This document shows positions 16,575 through 23,387 of a stretch of DNA of 44,894 bases, piece after piece; the first letter of the stretch is position 1, and each line of letters opens with the position of its first letter. Made by a program: the position numbers and the translations under genes. This stretch comes from an uncultured bacterium (lineage in GTDB: Bacteria > Bacteroidota > Bacteroidia > Bacteroidales > Bacteroidaceae): NCBI GenBank assembly GCA_905216095.1, contig CAJMSQ010000017.1:1-44894 (forward strand), written 5' to 3'. The notes below the pieces were generated by a model. It did not search any database. It worked only from the letters and a program-made list of their open reading frames with translations, and was not told the origin of the DNA.

Positions 16575-17339
16575 TTATTTGTTCTTCTGTATGATTTCTT
16601 TGGCCAATGCCAGATGGTTTTTCGCCCCGGTCGAATCCGCGTCGTACAGGATGGCGGGCAGTCCGTGGCTCGGGGCTTCCGAGAGCTTCACGTTGCGTTG
16701 TATGACCGTCTTGAACACCAGTTCCTGGAAATGCCGCTTCACCTCGTCGTAAATCTGATTGGCCAGACGCAGGCGCGAGTCGTACATGGTGAGCAGGAAG
16801 CCCTCGATTTCGAGCGAAGGGTTCAGTTTGCGCTTCACGATGCGTATCGTGTCGAGCAGTTTGCTGATACCTTCGAGCGCGAAGTACTCGCACTGCACGG
16901 GAATGATGACCGAGTCGGCCGCCGAGAGAGCGTTCACCGTGATGAGTCCCAGCGAGGGCGAACAGTCTATCAGTATGTAATCGTATTCGTCCCGCAAGGG
17001 CGCGAGGACGTTCCGAAAGATATGGTTGCGGTCCTCGAGCTGCAGCATTTCCACTTCGGCACCCACGAGATTGATGTGCGAGGGAACGATGTCCAGCCGC
17101 TCGATGTCTGTCGTGTAGATGGCTTCCCGGATGTCCGCCTGCCCCACGAGGCAGTCATAGATTGAGCAGTCTATCTGGCTGAGGTCCACGCCCAGTCCCG
17201 ACGAGGCGTTGGCCTGCGAGTCCGCATCTATCAGCAACACTTTCTTTTCCAGCGTGGCCAATGACGCAGCCAGGTTCATGGAAGTGGTTGTCTTGCCCAC
17301 ACCGCCTTTTTGGTTGGCTAATGCAATGATTTTGCCCAT
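16575..17339 (-). CDS. parA: Chromosome-partition ATPase ParA (Soj)
   Basis: The 254-residue protein starts MGKIIALANQKGGVGKTTTS, the deviant Walker A motif of ParA/MinD ATPases, near the N-terminus. Asp motifs follow (LLIDADSQANAS, YILIDCSPSLGLI), giving a complete short chromosomal Soj without the extra N-terminal DNA-binding domain of plasmid ParA. I placed the start at the ATG at 17339 because the longer open frame upstream covers the divergent surE promoter region and has no ParA likeness. A canonical promoter stands at 17418-17425. It leads the minus-strand run parA-parB-DUF5683-transglycosylase-relA. Confidence 0.95.
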   Translation of the reverse strand: MGKIIALANQKGGVGKTTTSMNLAASLATLEKKVLLIDADSQANASSGLGVDLSQIDCSIYDCLVGQADIREAIYTTDIERLDIVPSHINLVGAEVEMLQLEDRNHIFRNVLAPLRDEYDYILIDCSPSLGLITVNALSAADSVIIPVQCEYFALEGISKLLDTIRIVKRKLNPSLEIEGFLLTMYDSRLRLANQIYDEVKRHFQELVFKTVIQRNVKLSEAPSHGLPAILYDADSTGAKNHLALAKEIIQKNK

Positions 17340-17417
17340 ATTCTTTGGTTTGGTGATGCCCGTGACCCTCCGCGGCCAAGGCTTCCGGCCGCCACCGTCG
17401 GGCGATACTATGAGTTG

Positions 17418-17425
17418 CAAAGGTA
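17418..17425 (-). promoter_or_regulatory. parA promoter (-7 element)
   Basis: On the minus strand TACCTTTG matches TAnnTTTG exactly. Transcription would start near 17413, giving a leader of about 75 bases. It is divergent from the surE promoter, about 40 bases away. Confidence 0.65.
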
Positions 17426-17466
17426 ACAAAATTTCTTTGAACGGCCGGTCTTTATACTTTTTTTCG

Positions 17467-17474
17467 TACTTTTG
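17467..17474 (+). promoter_or_regulatory. surE promoter (-7 element)
   Basis: TACTTTTG fits TAnnTTTG, 49 bases before the surE start. The nearest TTTG upstream (17436-17439) is 27 bases away, which is longer than usual, so the -33 element is uncertain. Confidence 0.55.
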
Positions 17475-17523
17475 CTTCGCGAACGGCCTGCCGTTCCGAA
17501 CCATCCAAAGACTATCCGCGAAA

Positions 17524-18282
17524 ATGTCCAAACCATTCATCCTCATATCCAATGATGACGGCGTCGAGGCGCGCGGCATCAATTTCCTCATCGACACCCT
17601 GCGCCCCGTGGCCGACCTGCTCGTCGTCGCTCCCGACGGCCCGCGCTCGGGCGGCGCCTGCTCCATCACTTCGACAACGCCCCTGCGCTACCACATCCTG
17701 CGGCAGGAAGAGGGACTCACCGTATGCAGCTGTACGGGAACGCCCGTCGATTGTGTCAAACTGGCGCTCAACGTCTTCACCGAGCGGCGGCCCGACCTCG
17801 TCGTGGGAGGTATCAACCACGGAGACAATTCTTCGGTCAATACCCACTATTCCGGCACGATGGGTGTGGTCACCGAGGGCGCGTTGCAGGGCTATCCGGC
17901 CATTGCCTTCTCACTTTGCGACCACTCTCCCGAAGCCGACTTCACGCCGCTCGCGCCTTATCTGGTCGATCTGGTATTCAAGGCCATCGCCGTCGGGCTT
18001 CCGCCCTTCACTTGCCTGAATGTGAATTTCCCCAAGCGTTCCCGTTTCGAGGGCGTGCGCATCTGCCGCATGGCACACAGCCGCTGGGAGAAGGAACTCG
18101 CGCGGTGCAAACACCCTTACGGCGAAGAGTATTTCTGGTTGGTGGGCAACTGCCGCGAACTGGAGCCTGAAGCCGAAGACACCGACCGCTGGGCGCTGGT
18201 ACACGGATATGTGGCCGTCACGCCGACGCAGCTCGACGTCACCGCCACGGGGCTGGTGGAGATTCTCAAGACGGTCATGTAA
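17524..18282 (+). CDS. surE: 5'-nucleotidase / survival protein SurE
   Basis: The 252-residue protein starts MSKPFILISNDDG. Asp11 and Asp12 with Asn10 form the metal-binding motif that defines SurE. Further signatures are PDGPRSGGACSIT, GTPVDCVKLAL and GGINHGDNSSVNTHYSGTMG. SurE dephosphorylates nucleoside monophosphates and short polyphosphates in the cytoplasm. The start at 17524 is chosen because the family begins within a few residues of the NDDG motif; the open frame upstream runs into parA antisense. lpxB follows after 51 bases and is probably co-transcribed. Confidence 0.95.
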   Translation: MSKPFILISNDDGVEARGINFLIDTLRPVADLLVVAPDGPRSGGACSITSTTPLRYHILRQEEGLTVCSCTGTPVDCVKLALNVFTERRPDLVVGGINHGDNSSVNTHYSGTMGVVTEGALQGYPAIAFSLCDHSPEADFTPLAPYLVDLVFKAIAVGLPPFTCLNVNFPKRSRFEGVRICRMAHSRWEKELARCKHPYGEEYFWLVGNCRELEPEAEDTDRWALVHGYVAVTPTQLDVTATGLVEILKTVM

Positions 18283-18333
18283 CGCGCCGTCGGCATTCCG
18301 GCACGGACAACCCTCATTTGCTTTTTTATTCCC

Positions 18334-19500
18334 ATGAAATATTTTCTTGTAGCGGGCGAAGCCAGCGGCGATCTTCACGCTTCCCACCTCATGCAGGCCT
18401 TGAAGGCCAAAGACCCGCAGGCCGAATTCCGCTTCTACGGGGGCGACGCCATGCAGGCCGTCGGCGGGCGGCTGCTTTGCCACTACCGCCATCTGGCTTA
18501 CATGGGCTTCGCGGCCGTCATCGCCCATCTTCCCACCATCCTGCGCGGCCTTGCCCGGTGCAAGCGCGCCATTGCCGGATGGCAGCCCGACGCCGTCATC
18601 CTCATCGACTATCCCGGATTCAACCTCAAGGTGGCCAAGTACGTCCGCAAGGCGGGCATCTGCCCCGTATACTATTATATATCGCCCAAGATATGGGCTT
18701 GGAAAGAGCATCGCATACACCAAATCAAACGTGACGTGACGCATCTGTTCTCCATCCTGCCGTTCGAAGTCGATTTCTTCGGACGGAAACACAACTATCC
18801 CGTCACCTATGTGGGCAACCCCACGGTGGACGAGGTGGCCGGATACGTGGAGCGGAACGGCCGCCCGCAGCCCGACGGGCACACCATAGCCCTGCTGCCA
18901 GGCAGCCGCCTGGACGAGATTCGCGACAACCTCTCACGTATGCTCCGTGCGGCAGCCCCGCTCACCGACAAGGGATTCCGTCTGACCGTGGCCGCCGCGC
19001 CGGCCGTGCCGCCCGGCTTCTACGACACGCTGATTGCCCGCAGCGGCGTTCCCGCCGGGCATGTCGAGGTGGTCGAAGGGCGCACTTACGAACTTTTGTC
19101 CCGTGCCACGGCTGCGTTGGTCACCAGCGGAACGGCCACACTCGAGACGGCGTTGTTCCGCGTCCCGCAGGTCGTATGCTACTACATCGCGTGCGGCCGC
19201 GCCGTGCGCCTGCTGCGCCGCCTTTTCCTCAAGATTCCGTTCATTTCATTGGTCAATCTGGTGGCCGGCCGAGCGATCGTCACCGAATTGGTGGCCGACG
19301 GGATGACCGTGGACCGCATACGCGGGGAACTGGAGGCCATCCTGCCCGGCGGAGCGCGCCGGCAGGCGATGCTGGACGGGTACGAAGAAATGGCCGGGCT
19401 CCTCGGAACGCCGGGCGCACCGCAGCACGCCGCCGACGGGATGCTGCGCCGCCTGCACGGGGACAGGGCCGGGAAAGAGACCGTAAAGGATGCGGACTGA
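18334..19500 (+). CDS. lpxB: Lipid-A-disaccharide synthase LpxB
   Basis: The 388-residue GT19 enzyme starts MKYFLVAGEASGDLHASHLM, the family's GEASGD signature at residues 8-13. It also carries DAVILIDYPGFNLKVAKY, YYISPKIWAWKEHR, FEVDFF, YVGNPTVDE, LLPGSRLDEIRDN and LVTSGTATLETAL. It joins UDP-2,3-diacylglucosamine to lipid X to give the lipid A disaccharide at the inner membrane. Length is normal. It follows surE. The first composite promoter-hairpin element begins just 11 bases after its stop. Confidence 0.96.
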   Translation: MKYFLVAGEASGDLHASHLMQALKAKDPQAEFRFYGGDAMQAVGGRLLCHYRHLAYMGFAAVIAHLPTILRGLARCKRAIAGWQPDAVILIDYPGFNLKVAKYVRKAGICPVYYYISPKIWAWKEHRIHQIKRDVTHLFSILPFEVDFFGRKHNYPVTYVGNPTVDEVAGYVERNGRPQPDGHTIALLPGSRLDEIRDNLSRMLRAAAPLTDKGFRLTVAAAPAVPPGFYDTLIARSGVPAGHVEVVEGRTYELLSRATAALVTSGTATLETALFRVPQVVCYYIACGRAVRLLRRLFLKIPFISLVNLVAGRAIVTELVADGMTVDRIRGELEAILPGGARRQAMLDGYEEMAGLLGTPGAPQHAADGMLRRLHGDRAGKETVKDAD

Positions 19501-19511
19501 TGCCCGCCCGG

Positions 19512-19766
19512 AATTTTAACACTATTTGCTTTCGGGCAAAAAATGTATTATCTTTGCAACAGCGAAAGCACGGGGACGGTCTGAAACCGTCCCTTTTTCG
19601 TACCCGCAGGCCCGTTTCCGGTAGAAAACCGCTCTGTGATGAAGAAAAATACATGGCTTGTAGGATGTTCTACATGGCTTGTAGGATGTTCCGGCCCTGC
19701 ATGTACGAAATCCTACAAGCCATGTACGCCGCCCGAAAAGTGCAGAAAAGTTAAAAATGTTAATGT
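19512..19766 (+). repeat. Composite promoter-hairpin-palindrome element, copy A
   Basis: Part 1 is a promoter: TTTG at 19525-19528, exactly 20 bases, then TATCTTTG at 19549-19556, within the shared start AATTTTAACAC. Part 2, about 16 bases on, is a short stem GGGACGGT/ACCGTCCC (19573-19593) followed by TTTTT, so the transcript would be only about 37 bases. Part 3 has two direct TACATGGCTTGTAGGAT repeats (19650 and 19671) and an inverted copy at 19711-19726. Part 4 ends the element with GTTAAAAATGTTAATGT at 19750-19766. Copies B, C and D share this order. A and B have the same length. It precedes the first GH27 gene. Confidence 0.75.
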
Positions 19767-19823
19767 CACATTGAATCTTTCCCCCTTACGCACAAACACA
19801 AGGCTTTATTTCTTAAAAAACAT

Positions 19824-19831
19824 TACCTTTG
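19824..19831 (+). promoter_or_regulatory. Promoter (-7 element) of the first GH27 gene
   Basis: TACCTTTG fits TAnnTTTG. The start would be near 19836, leaving a leader of about 84 bases. The same element with similar flanks (ATCTRTTCCTCTCCACACAAG downstream) precedes the second GH27 gene at 23292. Confidence 0.65.
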
Positions 19832-19919
19832 TGACATCTGTTCCTCTCCACACAAGGAAACCTTTCGTAGGTAACGACAAAACAATCACAATATATCCAA
19901 ACCTTTAATATCCATTTCT

Positions 19920-22736
19920 ATGAAAAAAATCCTTACCATGTTGCGCTTGCCCGTGGCCGCTCTCTTCCTGACGGCAGCCGTATCGGCTTCGGCCGCCGCT
20001 GACGAGAGCGTGACGGTCAATCCGCCGACAGGTGAAGGCGTCTGCCTGTTCAGTTCGCTCGACCTCACCAAGATTACCTGCTACAACGACCAGGGCAGAA
20101 CGGCTGTACACGCCGACCGCACGACGCTCAACAACCCGATGGTGCTGAAAGACACGCTCTACACCAGCGGTGTGGGCACCCATGCGCCCTCGAAGGCAAT
20201 CATTGATGTGCGCGGAGCCACACGCTTCACGGCACGCCTCGGCGTGGACGACGAGGCTTCGAGCGCCGCCGACCACGGTATCGTGGACTACGTGATTTCC
20301 ACTTACAAGGACAATGCGGCCACAACCGTGATGCAGGGCACCATACGCCGCACGGATGCCGCGACCGTCAAGGTGGACATAGACCTGACGGGCTGCGACT
20401 ACCTTGTGCTTGACCTCCGGCAGGGCGAAAAGCAGTGGGCCGACCAGGTTTCGTGGGCCAACGCCGCATTCGAATACGCCGGCGAGCAACCTGCCACGAT
20501 GACCGACGCAGAATTCAACGCCTCCCGCGGAATCATCGTGAACTTGCCCGAAGCCGGTGCCGACGGAGCCGAAATCATTCCGCTCAGTTCCTTGGAAATC
20601 GGCAAGGCCATCAACGGTTGGGGCACGATTCGCGCAGACAAGAGCATCGACCAGCGTCCTATCACGCTGAAAGATACGATTTACACCAGCGGCGTGGGAG
20701 CTCACGCCACGAACAAGATTGTCGTGAAGCTGAACGGCGCCGCCACGCGCTTCTACTCCCGCGTCGGCATTGACGACGAGGTGAGGGCGGACTGCGGAAG
20801 CAATGCCAACTACGGCGTATGTAACTACCGCGCCACGCTGAGGGCACAGAACGGCGACGAGTTTGTCGTGGCCGAAGGCGTTATCCGCGCCACCGACGAG
20901 ACGACACCCGTCATCGAGGCCGACCTGAACGGTTGGAAATACCTCATCCTCGAGGCTGACGCCGGCCAGGGCGGAAACTCTTACGACCACGTGGACTGGG
21001 CGAACGCCTACTTCGAATACATTTACCAGAACTCGACGCCTCCCGTCATCGTGACGGCTGACGAGATTGCCACCGAACTGGCTGCGGCCACGCGGGTGTT
21101 CTCGCAGCCCGGCGTACGCTTCATGCACAAAATCCCGACCGTCAATCCCGAAGCCGTGGTGACCGTTGAAGACCTTCCCGAGGGCCTCGAATGGAACGCG
21201 GACCGCAAGCTCGTCGAAGGTATCGTCGAGACTGAAGGCGACTACACCTACAAGGCCGTCGTCACGGTAGGCGAGAACTCGGTCAAACATGACATCCACC
21301 TGACCGTTTCGAGCAACCTGCAGCAGCCCGTGCCCTTCATGGGCTGGCTCTCCTGGAACGTCGTGGAAAATGAAATCTCGGAAGAAGCCATCAGGACCGT
21401 GGCCGACGCCATGGTCAGCACAAAGCTCGCCGATTTGGGCTATCGCTATCTCGTCGTGGACGATTACTGGCACGCCGACAACCGTGACGCCGCCACGGGC
21501 AAGCCGGTCGCCGACGCCCGGAAGTTCCCCAACGGCGTGAAGGCCGCAGCCGACTACGTTCACTCCAAAGGTCTGAAGTTCGGTATCTATTCCGATGCCG
21601 GCTCCATGACTTGTGCGCGCCGCTTCGGCTCGTATGGCTACGAGGAAATCGACGCCAGACAATACGCCGAATGGGATGTCGATCTCCTGAAATACGACTA
21701 CTGTTTCGTAGACGACGTGAGTGTGGACGAGGCCAAGGCACGCTACACCAAAATGGGCAATGCCCTGAAAGCCTCCGGCCGTGACATTCTGTTCTACATC
21801 TGCGAGTGGGGCGTGCGCGAACCCTGGAAATGGGGCGCTGAAGCCGGTGGGACGACCTGGCGCTGCACCTACGACACACGTGACGGCTGGCAGGGCAAAA
21901 ACGGCGGCATCGGCATGGTTGAAAGTGTCCGCGACATGAAACACCTCTGGGCATACTCCGGACCGAACCGCTACAACGACGCCGACATGATGTGCGTCGG
22001 CATCCACGGAACGGGCAAGTCGAGCAGCAACCTCGTGGTGAAAGCCGGCATGACGCAGACCGAATACCGCACGCAGTTCTCCATGTGGTGCATGTGGGCA
22101 TCCCCGCTGACGTTGTCCTTCGATTTGCGCCTGCCCATCACGGATGACGACTACGCCATCATGGGCAACGAGGAACTGATTGCCATCAACCAGGACCGCA
22201 TGGGCCAGCAGGCCGAACTCATCGCCGAGGACGGTAACGTGCAGTACTACATGAAGGACCTCGAGAATGGAGACGTAGCCATCGCCGTGCTCAACATGGG
22301 CGCTGCCGCCGCGAACGCAAAAGTCGATTTCTCGCGTTTCTCCGCCCTCGAAAACGGCAAGGAGTACGTCGTACGTGACCTGTGGCAGCACGCCGAGACG
22401 GGCACTTACAGCACTTCCTTCGATGTAAATGTCGCTTCGCACGAGACCAAGGTCTACCGTCTCTCGCTCAAGGAGAATTCCCCGGTAGGTATTTCCTCCG
22501 TAACCGGTGACGCAACGGTCAAGGTCAAAGGTGCGCACGGCAGCGTGCAGGTGGACTGCAAAGGAACAAAGGGTCAGACCAAACGCATCCTCGTGTCCGA
22601 CACCACCGGCCGCGTGGTAGCGTCCGCCCGCGGGACGGAAACGTCCTTCTCCCTGCCCGTCAAGACCGGAAAAGGTATATATATCGTCAATGTCATCCAC
22701 GGCGGTAAGTCCGAGAGCGTCAAGGTTTCGCTCTGA
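19920..22736 (+). CDS. Secreted GH27-family glycosidase (alpha-galactosidase-like) with two NPCBM domains
   Basis: The 938-residue protein has a signal peptide (1-26, SASA/A). Two NPCBM-type carbohydrate-binding domains follow (about 33-200 and 205-375; both contain LYTSGVGTHA- or IYTSGVGAHA-like motifs and a WANAAFEY/WANAYFEY end). Next are an Ig-like segment (about 376-465) and a GH27 TIM barrel (from about 468, PFMGWLSWN). Asp593 in LLKYDYC is the likely nucleophile and Asp687 in YNDADMM the acid/base. The last 70 residues (VLVSDTTGRVV, then GKGIYIVNV) look like a type IX secretion sorting domain. GH27 members act on alpha-galactosides or beta-L-arabinopyranosides, so the substrate is open. 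A close tandem paralogue follows. Confidence 0.88.
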   Translation: MKKILTMLRLPVAALFLTAAVSASAAADESVTVNPPTGEGVCLFSSLDLTKITCYNDQGRTAVHADRTTLNNPMVLKDTLYTSGVGTHAPSKAIIDVRGATRFTARLGVDDEASSAADHGIVDYVISTYKDNAATTVMQGTIRRTDAATVKVDIDLTGCDYLVLDLRQGEKQWADQVSWANAAFEYAGEQPATMTDAEFNASRGIIVNLPEAGADGAEIIPLSSLEIGKAINGWGTIRADKSIDQRPITLKDTIYTSGVGAHATNKIVVKLNGAATRFYSRVGIDDEVRADCGSNANYGVCNYRATLRAQNGDEFVVAEGVIRATDETTPVIEADLNGWKYLILEADAGQGGNSYDHVDWANAYFEYIYQNSTPPVIVTADEIATELAAATRVFSQPGVRFMHKIPTVNPEAVVTVEDLPEGLEWNADRKLVEGIVETEGDYTYKAVVTVGENSVKHDIHLTVSSNLQQPVPFMGWLSWNVVENEISEEAIRTVADAMVSTKLADLGYRYLVVDDYWHADNRDAATGKPVADARKFPNGVKAAADYVHSKGLKFGIYSDAGSMTCARRFGSYGYEEIDARQYAEWDVDLLKYDYCFVDDVSVDEAKARYTKMGNALKASGRDILFYICEWGVREPWKWGAEAGGTTWRCTYDTRDGWQGKNGGIGMVESVRDMKHLWAYSGPNRYNDADMMCVGIHGTGKSSSNLVVKAGMTQTEYRTQFSMWCMWASPLTLSFDLRLPITDDDYAIMGNEELIAINQDRMGQQAELIAEDGNVQYYMKDLENGDVAIAVLNMGAAAANAKVDFSRFSALENGKEYVVRDLWQHAETGTYSTSFDVNVASHETKVYRLSLKENSPVGISSVTGDATVKVKGAHGSVQVDCKGTKGQTKRILVSDTTGRVVASARGTETSFSLPVKTGKGIYIVNVIHGGKSESVKVSL

Positions 22737-22774
22737 TTTCCGGCCTTCCGCGCACAAGGGAAAGCCATGAAAAA

Positions 22775-22833
22775 CCGGGCGGATGCCGGACCGGGACGAA
22801 GACCTTTCGTCCAACAGTCCGGCACCCGCCCGG
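22775..22833 (+). terminator. Long hairpin after the first GH27 gene
   Basis: CCGGGCGGATGCCGGAC (22775-22791) pairs with 22817-22833 with one mismatch, and an inner GGACGAA/TTCGTCC extends the stem. The 3' arm runs straight into the AATTTTAACAC start of composite copy B, so the terminator abuts the next promoter. Confidence 0.6.
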
Positions 22834-23087
22834 AATTTTAACACAATTTGCTTTCGGGCGAAAAATGTATTATCTTTGCACTACGAAAGTACGGGGGCGG
22901 CGTGAAACCGCCCTTTTTTCGTACCCGCAGGCCCGTTTTGCCCCGATTTTTCCCACGGAAAAGGATTTTCTATGTGCCATGTAGCTGTTCCTACATGCCA
23001 TGTAGTGTTTTCTGTCCCTGCATGTACGAAAAACAACAAGCCATGTACGCCGCCTCAAAAGTGAGCGAAAGTTAAAAATGTTAATGT
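22833..23087 (+). repeat. Composite promoter-hairpin-palindrome element, copy B
   Basis: Same order and length as copy A. TTTG at 22847-22850, 20 bases, TATCTTTG at 22871-22878. A stem GGGCGG/CCGCCC (22895-22913) with TTTTTT follows. Then come palindromic GCCATGTAG/CTACATG segments with inverted CAAGCCATGTA (23037-23047), and a final GTTAAAAATGTTAATGT at 23071-23087. The stem has changed relative to copy A on both sides (A: GGGACGGT; B: GGGCGG), so pairing is kept. It precedes the second GH27 gene by 300 bases. Confidence 0.75.
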
Positions 23088-23387
23088 TGCGCCGTACTTT
23101 TCTCCTTGTATAAAACACACAGACCGTCGCATTTCTTTTTTTACGCCGACAAAGCGTCTCTTTCATCCATATATCGCCTCTTATTTTACATTTTGAAAGA
23201 AAAACCGCCCTAAAAATTACCCCCCCCGAAAGCTATCGGCCGCATTTTTATACTTTTAGAAAACAAAAGGCTTTATTTCCTAAAAAAATATTACCTTTGT
23301 AGCATCTATTCCTCTCCACACAAGAAGACCTTGTCGTCTGCAAGACAAAACAATCATAATACATCAAAAACTTTAATTACCATTTCT
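23088..23387. other. Leader region of the second GH27 gene, with a C8 run and promoter
   Basis: About 300 bases without a gene. They hold a run of eight C (23220-23227) after AATTA, an AT-rich block, a TACCTTTG promoter at 23292-23299 and a leader of about 85 bases matching that of the first GH27 gene. The C-run is absent upstream of the first paralogue. Confidence 0.55.
23292..23299 (+). promoter_or_regulatory. Promoter (-7 element) of the second GH27 gene
   Basis: TACCTTTG, followed by GTAGCATCTATTCCTCTCC, parallels the promoter at 19824. Transcription would start near 23304. Confidence 0.65.

Noticed and set aside
17340..17669. N-terminal extension of ParA in the longer open frame
   Set aside because: Chromosomal Soj proteins begin with the MGKIIA segment; the extension covers the divergent surE promoter and the parA promoter itself.
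19905..22844. 979-codon frame antisense to the first GH27 gene
   Set aside because: The plus strand encodes a complete GH27 enzyme with catalytic residues. The antisense frame is a shadow made possible by high GC at third positions, and a similar partial shadow lies over the second copy.
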